Part shown: positions 6,439 through 13,799 of the stretch, piece after piece
Layout of the letters: each line of letters opens with the position of its first letter
How positions within the stretch are numbered: position 1 is the first letter of the stretch
Source of the DNA: Caryophanales bacterium UBA3620
GTDB lineage: Bacteria; Bacillota_I; Bacilli_A; RF39; UBA660
Length of the DNA stretch: 15,594 nt
Assembly: GCA_002375205.1 (NCBI GenBank)
Contig: DFLL01000031.1
Location: 1-15,594 of the forward strand
Direction: 5' to 3'
The notes under the pieces: model-generated
The model's database searches: none
What the model saw: only the letters and a program-made list of their open reading frames with translations
What the model was told of the DNA's origin: nothing
Made by a program: the position numbers and the translations under genes

Positions 6439-6475
6439 TGCACGTTGTGATAGAATCACTTCTCCATAACCTTCT

Positions 6476-6513
6476 AAAAAGAAATATCCAGTATGTATAA
6501 ATACCTGGATATT
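6476..6513 (-). terminator. Intrinsic terminator downstream of the structured RNA
   Basis: On the minus strand AATATCCAG (6513-6505) pairs with CTGGATATT (6491-6483), extendable by three more pairs past a bulge, followed by TTTCTTTTT. It lies about 25 nt after the closing stem of the RNA candidate and before the rpoA/rplQ remnant. The RNA could end here (about 155 nt) or at the T-run directly after its closing stem (about 105 nt). Confidence 0.8.
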
Positions 6514-6529
6514 AAAAGAACACATTAAC

Positions 6530-6634
6530 AAATAAAAAGTGAGTTTTACCCTGGCTAAAGGTCCTCACAGGGCAAGCCTGCTGGTGCAAATTATTCGCAC
6601 CCTTCAGTTACTCAGCGAACTACTCACTCACTGA
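6530..6634 (-). ncRNA. Unidentified structured small RNA candidate
   Basis: By my count 47 of 95 bases at 6538-6632 are G or C, far above the flanks, and there is no ORF. In the minus-strand transcript, AGTGAGT near the 5' end (6632-6622, two registers) pairs with ACTCACT (6544-6538), enclosing the molecule; TTTTTATTT follows. Inside are a stem GGTGCGAA/TTTGCACC (6601-6594 with 6590-6583, 3-nt loop), a stem TTGCCCTG/CAGGGTAA (6575-6568 with 6553-6546, 14-nt loop carrying GAGGACC), and a possible 4-bp stem (6621-6618 with 6609-6606). A consensus-like promoter starts transcription at its 5' edge. I checked by eye for SRP RNA, 6S, tmRNA, T-box, TPP, SAM, FMN, lysine, glycine and c-di-GMP signatures and found none. 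It may be a trans-acting sRNA, a processed 3' UTR of the WG gene, or an orphaned riboswitch. Confidence 0.65.
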
Positions 6635-6638
6635 CAAT

Positions 6639-6668
6639 ACATTATCATAAAAGATAACTATTTGTCAA
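6639..6668 (-). promoter_or_regulatory. Promoter of the structured RNA
   Basis: On the minus strand perfect TTGACA (6668-6663), then GATAAT (6646-6641, 16-nt spacer) or TAATGT with an extended TG (6644-6639, 18-nt spacer). The predicted start, near 6634, coincides with the first base of the closing stem. The -10 area shares 17 identical bases with the HA-gene promoter. Confidence 0.75.
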
Positions 6669-6718
6669 TTATATTATATGTTTTTACAAATATAATTATT
6701 CAATAAAAATATTTTCAA

Positions 6719-8170
6719 TTACCTTTTTAAAGCTAGTTTCTTAATAGCTTGCTTCTTATCTTCTATACTATTATATTGAGATATCAAACTAAGTACCTCA
6801 TTCTTTCTTTTTTCTAATTCTTCCTTGGAATCTGCCTCTATAGTAGTAACTACTTCTTTTTCAATTATTATATCAGAACAATAGACATCTTTATATGTTA
6901 AAACATCTCTACCATTTTCATCTATGATAGTATATTCTCCATTTTCACTGACAACAAAGAAATGATGATCACTATTGAAATTGCTTGCAAAAGTATAAAA
7001 ATCATTGTATTTACATGGAGTAATAGGTATAATTTCACTTCCGCAAATCCTAATAATTCCTTTTTGATAATCCTTATTAACTATTATAAAAAGGTTTTCA
7101 TTACAAGAAATTGGATGTATATCTTCATAATTAAATGGTAATTTTAGATTTCCTTTCGAATCGTATATTCCCCATAATTTATCTTCATTACAAACGCTAA
7201 TTAATTCTCTACTAATATACATTGAATCTGTTGATTTTGGAATAACAATTTCATTATTATGATTTATTTCCCAGTATAAATTATCCTTACTGACACTTAT
7301 TAATCCAGGTATTGGGCTTGAATACATAGTATCATACTCGAATGGTATAATAATGTTATTATTTTTGTCAACTGCTCCATACTTTTTATTTTCAGCATTA
7401 CAGACATATGCTAATCCTTCATGAAATCCATCAGTATTAACATATACAAATGGAATAACAGTATTATTATTATTCGCATCAATAAAGCCCCATAAATTAT
7501 ATATATTTTGTAATGCAACAAGACCTTCTTGAAAATTAAAAGTTTCCTTATCTTTATAATTAAATGGAATAACACTTTTATTTTTCTTATTGATAAATCC
7601 CCATAAGCCATCTTTTTTTGCTGCTATTAAACCATTATTACATTCTTCAAGTGACTGATATTCAAATGGAATTATTATTTCATTTTTATCATTAATTATT
7701 CCAAATAATCCTTCTTTTTTTGATACAATAAACAAATTATCTTCAAAGATATCTAATGTTTCATATTCAAATGGTATGACAGTTCTATTTTGTTTATCAA
7801 TAACGCCAAATAACCCTTCTTTTTTAGCTTTAATTTGATTATTTTTACAGATATTAAGATCATCATATACAAACGGTATTACAACTTTATTATTGTGATT
7901 TATTATTCCTAATGGGCCTTTATCATTTTTACCAGCAATAAATAAATCGTCATTATATATTGATAGTTTTTCATATTCACACGGAATAATCTCTTCACCA
8001 GTTAAAGTAATTATTCCCATTTTATCATAATCATTATTAAGAATAATCATATCACCACAAATTTCATTATGTTCTTGATTAAAGTACCCATCTTTTAAAG
8101 TAAAAGGGTGCCCTTTAACAAACTCAATAGTAATCTTTTGCTTGACATAGTCATTAAATTGTATATTCAT
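6719..8170 (-). CDS. WG-repeat protein
   Basis: 483 aa built from about eleven degenerate repeats of 33-40 residues spanning roughly residues 35-430, each with the WG-repeat pattern (GLWGFINKKNKSVIPFNYKD and GLFGIINDKNEIIIPFEY are typical). A charged helical tail follows (EEVVTTIEA, SKEELEKRKNEVLSLI). WG repeats form beta-rich scaffolds thought to mediate protein contacts; no enzymatic motif, signal peptide or membrane helix is present. The ATG at 8170 has GGAGGG 7 nt upstream. It lies 61 bp after rplQ, with the rplQ terminator filling that gap, so it has no evident promoter of its own and may depend on read-through. No clear terminator follows; its message may run through the structured RNA. 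The family is secure, the function unknown. Confidence 0.9.
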   Translation of the reverse strand: MNIQFNDYVKQKITIEFVKGHPFTLKDGYFNQEHNEICGDMIILNNDYDKMGIITLTGEEIIPCEYEKLSIYNDDLFIAGKNDKGPLGIINHNNKVVIPFVYDDLNICKNNQIKAKKEGLFGVIDKQNRTVIPFEYETLDIFEDNLFIVSKKEGLFGIINDKNEIIIPFEYQSLEECNNGLIAAKKDGLWGFINKKNKSVIPFNYKDKETFNFQEGLVALQNIYNLWGFIDANNNNTVIPFVYVNTDGFHEGLAYVCNAENKKYGAVDKNNNIIIPFEYDTMYSSPIPGLISVSKDNLYWEINHNNEIVIPKSTDSMYISRELISVCNEDKLWGIYDSKGNLKLPFNYEDIHPISCNENLFIIVNKDYQKGIIRICGSEIIPITPCKYNDFYTFASNFNSDHHFFVVSENGEYTIIDENGRDVLTYKDVYCSDIIIEKEVVTTIEADSKEELEKRKNEVLSLISQYNSIEDKKQAIKKLALKR

Positions 8171-8191
8171 AAATAAACCCTCCGGTTAATT

Positions 8192-8226
8192 GAAAAAGGC
8201 AACAAAAAACAAATTTTTGTTACCCC
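8192..8226 (-). terminator. Intrinsic terminator after rplQ
   Basis: On the minus strand GGTAACAAAAA (8224-8214) pairs with TTTTTGTTGCC (8208-8198), 11 bp with one G-U and a 5-nt loop, followed by TTTTT. It closes the alpha operon but sits directly upstream of the WG-gene ribosome site. Confidence 0.85.
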
Positions 8227-8231
8227 TTTTC

Positions 8232-8573
8232 TTAAACTAATTCTAAAATAACTTCTAGAGCATTATCTCCTTTTCTTTCAGTCATTTTAATTATTCTTGT
8301 ATAACCACCATTTCTATCCTTATATCTTGGTGCTAAAACACCGAATACTTTCTCTACAGCTTTCTTATCATTTTCTAAGAATGCTAGAGCAAGTCTTCTA
8401 GAAACTAGAGTACCTTTTTTACCATAAGTTACCATTTTATCAAAGCTTTTTCTTACTTCTTTAGCTCTTGTTTCAGTAGTAACAATTCTTTCTTTAGAAA
8501 TAAGTTCTCTTGTCATATTAGAAAGCATACTTCTTCTATGTCTAGTTTCTCTTCCTAATTTTCTATATGCCAT
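8232..8573 (-). CDS. rplQ: 50S ribosomal protein L17
   Basis: 113 aa, the usual short bacterial L17. The N-terminus [20 protein letters not shown] is the family signature, and the C-terminal half ([15 protein letters not shown]...[11 protein letters not shown]) is conserved. L17 binds 23S rRNA near the exit tunnel region of the large subunit. It lies 15 nt after rpoA with an AGGAGGA site, the last gene of the alpha operon, and is followed by a terminator. A diverged partial copy of its 3' two-thirds lies at 6154-6387; this one is clearly the functional gene. Confidence 0.98.
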   Translation of the reverse strand: MAYRKLGRETRHRRSMLSNMTRELISKERIVTTETRAKEVRKSFDKMVTYGKKGTLVSRRLALAFLENDKKAVEKVFGVLAPRYKDRNGGYTRIIKMTERKGDNALEVILELV

Positions 8574-8588
8574 AATTATCCTCCTATA

Positions 8589-9548
8589 CTAATTTTCATC
8601 TTTAAATGTAAGACCCATATCTTTTACTTTATCAATAACTTCTTTAAGTGATTTCTTACCAAGATTTCTAATCTTCATCATTTCTGTTTCAGTCTTTTCA
8701 GTTAAATCTCTCAAAGTCATAATATTAGCTCTCTTTAAGCAGTTATATGCTCTTACAGAGAAATCTAAATCATCGATAGAAGTATCAAGCATTTTAACAA
8801 TAGGATCTTCACTCTTAGCAATCATAAGACCAGTTTCATCAGCGATTGAATTAAGGTCAGTGACAACTTCTAAATGTTCCATAAGAATACGTGCTCCTAG
8901 AGCCATTGCTTCTTCTGGCATGATTGAACCATTAGTCCAAACTTCCATTGTAAGTTTATCATAGTTATTATTTTGTCCAACACGAGCATTTTCTACTTCA
9001 TAGTTAATTCTTTCAATTGGAGAATATAAACTATCAATAGCAATTGCTCCTACTTTTGTTTTATCATCCTTAAATAATTTCTTATTTTCATCTGCTACTA
9101 CATATCCACGACCATCTGATACAGTCATTTCCATGTTAAGCTTTCCACCTTCTACTAGAGTACAAATAACTTGGTCTGGATTTAAGATTTCAATATCAGC
9201 ATCTTTTTCAATATCACCAGCAGTTACTACTCCAGGAGTATTCTTCTTTAAGTATAATATTTTATCAGTTCCTCTAGCATGATTCTTGATAACAATACTT
9301 TTTAAGTTTAATACGATAGCAGTTACATCTTCAACTACTCCATCCATCTTTTGGAATTCATGAAGAACTCCATCAATTTTAACGGAAGTAATTGCATCTC
9401 CTGGTAAACTTGATAACATTACTCTTCTAAGAGCATTACCAATAGTAGTTCCAAAACCTCTCTCTAATGGTTCTAAAACAAATTTACCATAGAAATTATC
9501 TTCGCCATATTCTTTAATTTTATAATCTGGTTTTTCAAATTTTAACAT
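8589..9548 (-). CDS. rpoA: DNA-directed RNA polymerase subunit alpha
   Basis: 319 aa, normal length. The N-terminal assembly domain (about 1-230) carries FVLEPLERGFGTTIGNALRRVMLSSLPG, the dimerisation and beta/beta' contact region. After a short linker the C-terminal domain (about 258-319) has RAYNCLKRANI, TLRDLTEKTE and the helix-hairpin-helix-like IRNLGKKSLKEV, which contacts UP elements and activators. The ATG at 9548 follows AGGAGG with good spacing. It lies 17 nt after rpsK. A 41-nt piece of its 3' end (8638-8678) recurs at 6379-6419. Confidence 0.99.
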   Translation of the reverse strand: MLKFEKPDYKIKEYGEDNFYGKFVLEPLERGFGTTIGNALRRVMLSSLPGDAITSVKIDGVLHEFQKMDGVVEDVTAIVLNLKSIVIKNHARGTDKILYLKKNTPGVVTAGDIEKDADIEILNPDQVICTLVEGGKLNMEMTVSDGRGYVVADENKKLFKDDKTKVGAIAIDSLYSPIERINYEVENARVGQNNNYDKLTMEVWTNGSIMPEEAMALGARILMEHLEVVTDLNSIADETGLMIAKSEDPIVKMLDTSIDDLDFSVRAYNCLKRANIMTLRDLTEKTETEMMKIRNLGKKSLKEVIDKVKDMGLTFKDEN

Positions 9549-9565
9549 ATGAATTCCTCCTTTTA

Positions 9566-9952
9566 TTATCCACGTCTTCTTTTAGGTGGACGACAACCAT
9601 TGTGTGGAATTGGTGTTACATCTGTTATTGATTTAATCTCTAATCCAGCAGTTTGTAAACTTCTAACAGCAGTTTCTTTTCCTGCTCCTAAACCTTTAGT
9701 AAATACATCAACTGTTTTCATACCAGCTGCTACTGCATCACGTCCAGCTGCTTCAGCACTCATACCAGCAGCAAATGGAGTAGATTTCTTACTTCCTTTT
9801 ACTCCTTGTTTACCAGATGATGCCCAAGATACTACATTACCTTCTAGGTCAGTAATAGTCACAATTGTATTATTAAATGAACAATGTATATGTGCAACTC
9901 CAGCAGGAATATTCTTCTTAGTTTTTCTTTTTCTTGAATTATATTTTCCCAT
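9566..9952 (-). CDS. rpsK: 30S ribosomal protein S11
   Basis: 128 aa, normal. S11 is part of the small-subunit platform near the E site and the mRNA exit. [16 protein letters not shown] at the N-terminus and [18 protein letters not shown] at the C-terminus are typical; the NG in PHNGC is the site that forms isoaspartate in other bacteria. The usual GPGxGRE reads GLGAGKE here, a Pro-to-Leu and Arg-to-Lys change at residues 88 and 92. An AGGAGG-type site precedes the ATG. It sits between rpsM (13 nt) and rpoA. Confidence 0.98.
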   Translation of the reverse strand: MGKYNSRKRKTKKNIPAGVAHIHCSFNNTIVTITDLEGNVVSWASSGKQGVKGSKKSTPFAAGMSAEAAGRDAVAAGMKTVDVFTKGLGAGKETAVRSLQTAGLEIKSITDVTPIPHNGCRPPKRRRG

Positions 9953-9965
9953 ACTTTCCTCCTAA

Positions 9966-10331
9966 TTATTTTTTCTTATTAGCTACTACTTTTCCTTTAC
10001 CTTTACGAGTTCTAGCGTTTCTATTAGTTCTCTGTCCTCTTACTGGTAAATTCTTTTTATGTCTAGTACCTTGATAAGAATTAATTTCCATCTTAGTTTT
10101 GATGTTCATATTTACTTCTCTACGAAGGTCACCTTCAACTAAGTGTTTGTCAACTTCTTTTCTGATTCTAGTAAGTTCATCATCTGTTAAGTCTTTTGCT
10201 TTAGTATCTAAATTTACTTTAGCATCTTTTAAGATTTTCTTTGATAATTGTCTTCCAATACCGTAGATATATGTAAGAGATATTTCAATTCTCTTATCAT
10301 TTGGAATATCTACACCTTTAATTCTTGCCAT
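9966..10331 (-). CDS. rpsM: 30S ribosomal protein S13
   Basis: 121 aa, full length. S13 lies in the head of the small subunit and contacts S19, the bridge to 50S and P-site t[29 protein letters not shown] at the start and [20 protein letters not shown] at the end are diagnostic. The family's usual Y(R)G(R)RH reads [18 protein letters not shown] lies upstream of the ATG. First of the alpha-operon ribosomal genes after rpmJ, separated by 16 nt. Confidence 0.99.
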   Translation of the reverse strand: MARIKGVDIPNDKRIEISLTYIYGIGRQLSKKILKDAKVNLDTKAKDLTDDELTRIRKEVDKHLVEGDLRREVNMNIKTKMEINSYQGTRHKKNLPVRGQRTNRNARTRKGKGKVVANKKK

Positions 10332-10347
10332 TATTTATTTCCTCCTA

Positions 10348-10461
10348 TTAACCTTGTTTTTGTTTGTGCTTTGGATTTTCACAAATAACCATTACTTTTC
10401 CATTTCTTTTAATTATTTTGCATTTATCGCAAATTTTCTTTACTGATGCTCTAACTTTCAT
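10348..10461 (-). CDS. rpmJ: 50S ribosomal protein L36
   Basis: A 37-aa protein starting [20 protein letters not shown]. The zinc site is complete: C11, C14, C27 and H32, so this is the zinc-binding (C+) form of L36, not the zinc-independent paralog. It binds 23S rRNA in the large subunit. It lies in its standard place between infA (12 nt upstream) and rpsM, with an AGGAG-type site before the ATG at 10461. Confidence 0.97.
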   Translation of the reverse strand: MKVRASVKKICDKCKIIKRNGKVMVICENPKHKQKQG

Positions 10462-10473
10462 TTATCATCACTC

Positions 10474-10692
10474 CTATTTCTTATTATAAACTATACGCCC
10501 TTGTGTTAGATCATATGGTGACATTGCTAAAACAACCGTATCACCTGGTAAGATACGTATGTTATTCATGCGCATTTTACCAGAAACATGGGCCACTACG
10601 ATGTGTCCTCCATCTAGTTCAACTTTGAACTTTCCTTGAGGTAAATTATCGATTACTTTTCCTTCTACTTCAATTAAATCTTCTTTACTCAA
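10474..10692 (-). CDS. infA: Translation initiation factor IF-1, TTG start
   Basis: 72 aa, the standard length. IF-1 is an OB-fold protein that occupies the ribosomal A site during initiation. [42 protein letters not shown] and [24 protein letters not shown] are near consensus. The start codon is TTG (10692-10690), fixed by AGGAGG eight nt upstream and by the invariant N-terminus; no nearby ATG fits. It overlaps the end of map by 8 nt, so translation of the two may be coupled. The weak start codon could hold IF-1 output below that of its neighbours. Confidence 0.97.
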   Translation of the reverse strand: MSKEDLIEVEGKVIDNLPQGKFKVELDGGHIVVAHVSGKMRMNNIRILPGDTVVLAMSPYDLTQGRIVYNKK

Positions 10693-11443
10693 TATTATCG
10701 CCTCCTGTTAATATCTCACAGCCATCTTCTGTTACTATTACAGTGTGTTCAAAGTGGGCTGATGGTTTATTATCACCTGTAATAATTGTCCAGTCATCAT
10801 CTAAGATATAGATTTTTCTTGTTCCTAGATTAAGCATAGGTTCTACTGCGATAGTCATACCTTTCTTAAGTACTGGACCAGCTTCCCTTTTTCCGAAGTT
10901 CGGAACATCAGGATCTTCATGCAGGTTACTTCCGATTCCATGACCTGTTAGTTCTCTTACTACTCCTAGTTTATGATGAGTAGCATACTCTTCAATAGCA
11001 TTAGAGATGTCTCCTAATCTTACACCATCTTTTATTTTAGATAAGCCAACATACAATGCTTTCTCTGTATGTTCTAAAAGATATTTTTTTTCATCTGAGA
11101 TTTCTCCTACTGGATAAGTCCAAGCGGAATCTCCATGATATCCTTTATAACATGCACAAATGTCTAGAGTAACGATATCACCATTTTTTAGTTTTCTTTT
11201 TCCCGGGATACCGTGTACGACTTCTTCATTTACGGAAATGCATATACTTTTAGGAAACCCTTCATAATTTAAACATGATGGATAAGCATCTCTACTAATA
11301 ATATAGTCATGAGCTAGTTTATCTAACTCACCAGTAGTTATTCCTTCTTTAATAAAAGGTTTTAAATACTGATGAGTATCGTAAACTATCTTACCTGCAA
11401 TTCTCATTAAAGATAATTCATAATCACTTTTAATAGTTATCAT
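10685..11443 (-). CDS. map: Methionine aminopeptidase, type I
   Basis: 252 aa. It removes the initiator Met from nascent proteins whose second residue is small, using two divalent metals. All metal ligands of the pita-bread fold are present: D94 (LDI), D105 (GDSA), H168 (TGHGIG), E201 (VEPML) and E232 (HFEHT), plus the substrate-side histidines H78 and H175. There is no N-terminal zinc finger or SH3-binding extension, as expected for a bacterial type Ia enzyme. The ATG overlaps the adk stop in TAATG, indicating coupled translation; infA overlaps its 3' end. Confidence 0.99.
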   Translation of the reverse strand: MITIKSDYELSLMRIAGKIVYDTHQYLKPFIKEGITTGELDKLAHDYIISRDAYPSCLNYEGFPKSICISVNEEVVHGIPGKRKLKNGDIVTLDICACYKGYHGDSAWTYPVGEISDEKKYLLEHTEKALYVGLSKIKDGVRLGDISNAIEEYATHHKLGVVRELTGHGIGSNLHEDPDVPNFGKREAGPVLKKGMTIAVEPMLNLGTRKIYILDDDWTIITGDNKPSAHFEHTVIVTEDGCEILTGGDNIE

Positions 11444-12093
11444 TATTTAATTACCTTCTTAATTTCTTCAAATATCTCATTTGGACTCTTACTTGCATCA
11501 ATCTCGATTAGATTATTTTTATTCTTATAATACTCAATTAATGGGTATGTTTCTTTCATATAGTTATCAAATCTAACTTTAAATGTCTCTTCATTATCAT
11601 CACTTCTTACAACTAGTTTACTATCACAATTATCACAGATTCCTTCTCTTACTGGAGATAAATCCGGTGTACTAGTATTATAAGTAGCACCACACTTGGG
11701 ACATATTACTCTACTCATTGTTCTCTTTAATGCAGTCTCTTTATCTATATTTAAATAGATAACTTTACCCATATCAAATGATAATTCTTCAAGTAATTTA
11801 TCATAATCTTTTGCTTGACTCAAATTTCCTGGATATCCATCTAAGATATAACCTTTTTTAACATCCTTACTACTTAGTCTCTTCTTTAATAATTTTGCAA
11901 TTACCTCATCAGGTACAAAATCCCCTCTTGCCATAATGTCTTTTACTTCTAGACCTAATTTAGTCATATGAGCTATCTCATCTCTTAGTAAATCACCAAT
12001 TGAAATGTGAGGAAGATTAAATCTATTCTCAATCATCTCCGAGATAGTACCTTTACCAGCAGCATGAGGAGCAATAAAGATTATATTCTTCAT
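11443..12093 (-). CDS. adk: Adenylate kinase, zinc-lid type, with altered active-site residues
   Basis: 216 aa; converts ATP + AMP to two ADP. The lid domain carries C131, C134, C153 and C156, the zinc-binding form usual in Gram-positives. Many key residues are kept: K14 of the P-loop, R37, R124, R128, R163, the DDNEET stretch and R174. Two regions differ from the family. The P-loop reads APHAAGKGT (residues 8-16) rather than GxPGAGKGT, so its first glycine, its proline and the next glycine are changed. The usual GFPRT/GYPRN reads GYPGN, putting Gly (codon GGA, 11829-11827) where the AMP-binding Arg88 of E. coli lies. Position between secY and map, with TAATG overlaps on both sides, is the standard Firmicutes order. 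Confidence 0.96.
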   Translation of the reverse strand: MKNIIFIAPHAAGKGTISEMIENRFNLPHISIGDLLRDEIAHMTKLGLEVKDIMARGDFVPDEVIAKLLKKRLSSKDVKKGYILDGYPGNLSQAKDYDKLLEELSFDMGKVIYLNIDKETALKRTMSRVICPKCGATYNTSTPDLSPVREGICDNCDSKLVVRSDDNEETFKVRFDNYMKETYPLIEYYKNKNNLIEIDASKSPNEIFEEIKKVIK

Positions 12094-13355
12094 TATCTAG
12101 CTCCTTTATAGTTTCTATTAATTAAACTACTTTCAAGTTGCTTACAAGTTTCGATTGCAACTCCTACAACGATTAATACTCCTGTACCACCGATACTAGC
12201 AGATGCAGGTAGTCCAGTATTGATAAAACTACTAAAGACGATTGGAAGAGCAGCGATTACCGCTATAAATATTGATCCAAGTAGTGTTATTCTATTTAAT
12301 ATCTTTTTAATATATTTTTCTGTTTCTACTCCTGGTCTTACTCCTGGGATATAGCCACCACTCTTATTTAAGTTCTTAGCTAATTCTTTTGGATTTATTT
12401 GCATATTAGTATAGAAGAATCCAAATACAAATATAAGTATGATATATAATACAAATCCTGTTGGAGTTGTATAATTTATATATTTAGATACAAATACTGA
12501 GAATGATGATTCTTCACCTAGTAGACCAGCAATAAATGTTGGAATAGTTAGTATTACTGATGCAAAGATAACAGGCATTACACCAGCAGAATTTAACTTA
12601 AATGGAATATAATTTTGTTTAGCACCGTAAGCAGATGCCGTTCTATTAGAGTATTGTATTGGTACTCTTCTTTCGGAAGATTCCTCAAAGACTACTCCAA
12701 CTATTATTAATAGATATACAAGGACAAAGATTACATAACTTATTATTCCTACGAATAATGATCCCGTATGATCAAGTACTAATGTAGTAAAGGTATCTAT
12801 AAACATTTTTGGTACGGTATAGATAATACCTGCCATGATAAGCAAACTTATACCATTACCGATACCTTTCTGAGTAATTTGATCTCCTAGCCATAATAGG
12901 AAGGCTGTACCAGCAGTTAATATTACCGCTATCTTTAAGTATACTAATGTATCTTGACCTTTAACAAATGTAAAGGCCATAGCAAATCCTTGAATAAAAG
13001 CAATAGCAATACCAATATATCTATTTATTTGATTAATTTTTTGTCTACCTTGTTCACCAGACTCTTTAAGTTCAGTGAAGTAAGGAATTATATCCATTTG
13101 TAATATTCCAGTAATGATACTAGCGGAGATATAAGGCATAACACCTAGAGCAAATATTGAAAAGTTCTTTAGTGCTCCTCCTCCGATAGCATTATATAGT
13201 TCCCATAGTCCAAGACTTGAGATAGCTCCCTTTGTTCCTGGAACGGGGATGGTTGTACCTATAGCGAAAACTAATAATCCAAATAAGGTAAAACCAATTC
13301 TTTTTCTGATATCTTTATTCTTTGGACTAAAGATAAGTTTTAGATTTTTAAACAT
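12093..13355 (-). CDS. secY: Protein translocase subunit SecY
   Basis: 420 aa integral membrane protein forming the protein-conducting channel of the Sec translocon. About ten hydrophobic segments are visible, the first at roughly residues 19-36 (IGFTLFGLLVFAIGTTI). The family signature SGEQGRQKINQINRY is in the cytosolic loop after helix 2, and SSERRVPIQYSNR and NPKELAKNLNKSGGYIPGVRPG correspond to the large cytosolic loops that bind SecA and the ribosome. The ATG directly follows the rplO stop (TAGATG), with GAGGTGA inside rplO as ribosome site; the stop overlaps adk as TAATG. Confidence 0.99.
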   Translation of the reverse strand: MFKNLKLIFSPKNKDIRKRIGFTLFGLLVFAIGTTIPVPGTKGAISSLGLWELYNAIGGGALKNFSIFALGVMPYISASIITGILQMDIIPYFTELKESGEQGRQKINQINRYIGIAIAFIQGFAMAFTFVKGQDTLVYLKIAVILTAGTAFLLWLGDQITQKGIGNGISLLIMAGIIYTVPKMFIDTFTTLVLDHTGSLFVGIISYVIFVLVYLLIIVGVVFEESSERRVPIQYSNRTASAYGAKQNYIPFKLNSAGVMPVIFASVILTIPTFIAGLLGEESSFSVFVSKYINYTTPTGFVLYIILIFVFGFFYTNMQINPKELAKNLNKSGGYIPGVRPGVETEKYIKKILNRITLLGSIFIAVIAALPIVFSSFINTGLPASASIGGTGVLIVVGVAIETCKQLESSLINRNYKGAR

Positions 13356-13799
13356 CTAAATCACCTCAGTTTTTCCACCATTATTATTAATCTTCTCAAT
13401 AGCACTTCTAGTGAAAGCATTAGCTCTAACAGTTAGTTTTTTCTTTAATTCACCACTTCCTAATACTTTAACACCATCTAATTCTTTCTTAATTAATCCT
13501 ACTTCTTTAAGTAGTTCGATTGTTACTACTGTATCATCTTCAAATCTATTTAAATCTTCAACGTTTACAGTAGAATAAACTGTTCTAAAGTTATAGTTGT
13601 TAAAACCTCTTTTAGCTAATCTTCTGAATAATGGAAGTTGTCCACCTTCAAAACCAGGTCTTACTCCTCCACCACTTCTAGCGTTTTGTCCTTTTTCACC
13701 TTTACCACTTGTTTTACCAGTACCAGATCCTTGTCCACGTCCTACTCTTTTTCTATTTTTTGTAGAGCCATATACTGCTTCTAATTCATGTAATTTCAT
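13356..13799 (-). CDS. rplO: 50S ribosomal protein L15
   Basis: 147 aa, normal length. L15 is an early-assembly large-subunit protein with a long basic Gly-rich N-terminal arm, seen here as [24 protein letters not shown] followed by [25 protein letters not shown]. Its ATG overlaps the rpsE stop in TAATG, so the gene follows rpsE directly; in most bacteria rpmD (L30) lies between them. No rpmD-like ORF is present in any frame at this junction. Confidence 0.99.
   Translation of the reverse strand: MKLHELEAVYGSTKNRKRVGRGQGSGTGKTSGKGEKGQNARSGGGVRPGFEGGQLPLFRRLAKRGFNNYNFRTVYSTVNVEDLNRFEDDTVVTIELLKEVGLIKKELDGVKVLGSGELKKKLTVRANAFTRSAIEKINNNGGKTEVI

Noticed and set aside
6421..6470. GTG-initiated 16-codon minus-strand ORF (reads MILSQRASEAVNKNED) running into the rpoA fragment, with GGAGA close upstream
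   Set aside because: Spacing from GGAGA is too short, the ORF is tiny and ends in the remnant; recorded only because it contains the inverted-repeat word.
6530..6634. Identification of the structured RNA as SRP RNA, 6S RNA, tmRNA, T-box or a common riboswitch
   Set aside because: The diagnostic motifs of these families (for example the SRP GGAAG-type tetraloop region or the T-box GGGTGG bulge) are not present by eye.
6669..6718. AT-only inverted repeats just after the WG gene as its terminator
   Set aside because: Imperfect A/T stems with no T-run; more likely random in this composition.
7411..7611. Minus-strand ORF of 66 codons inside the WG-repeat gene
   Set aside because: Out-of-frame shadow of the WG repeats.
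9549..9965. Plus-strand ORF of 138 codons opposite rpsK
   Set aside because: Exact antisense shadow of a highly conserved ribosomal gene, with no promoter or ribosome site; composition reflects the opposite strand.
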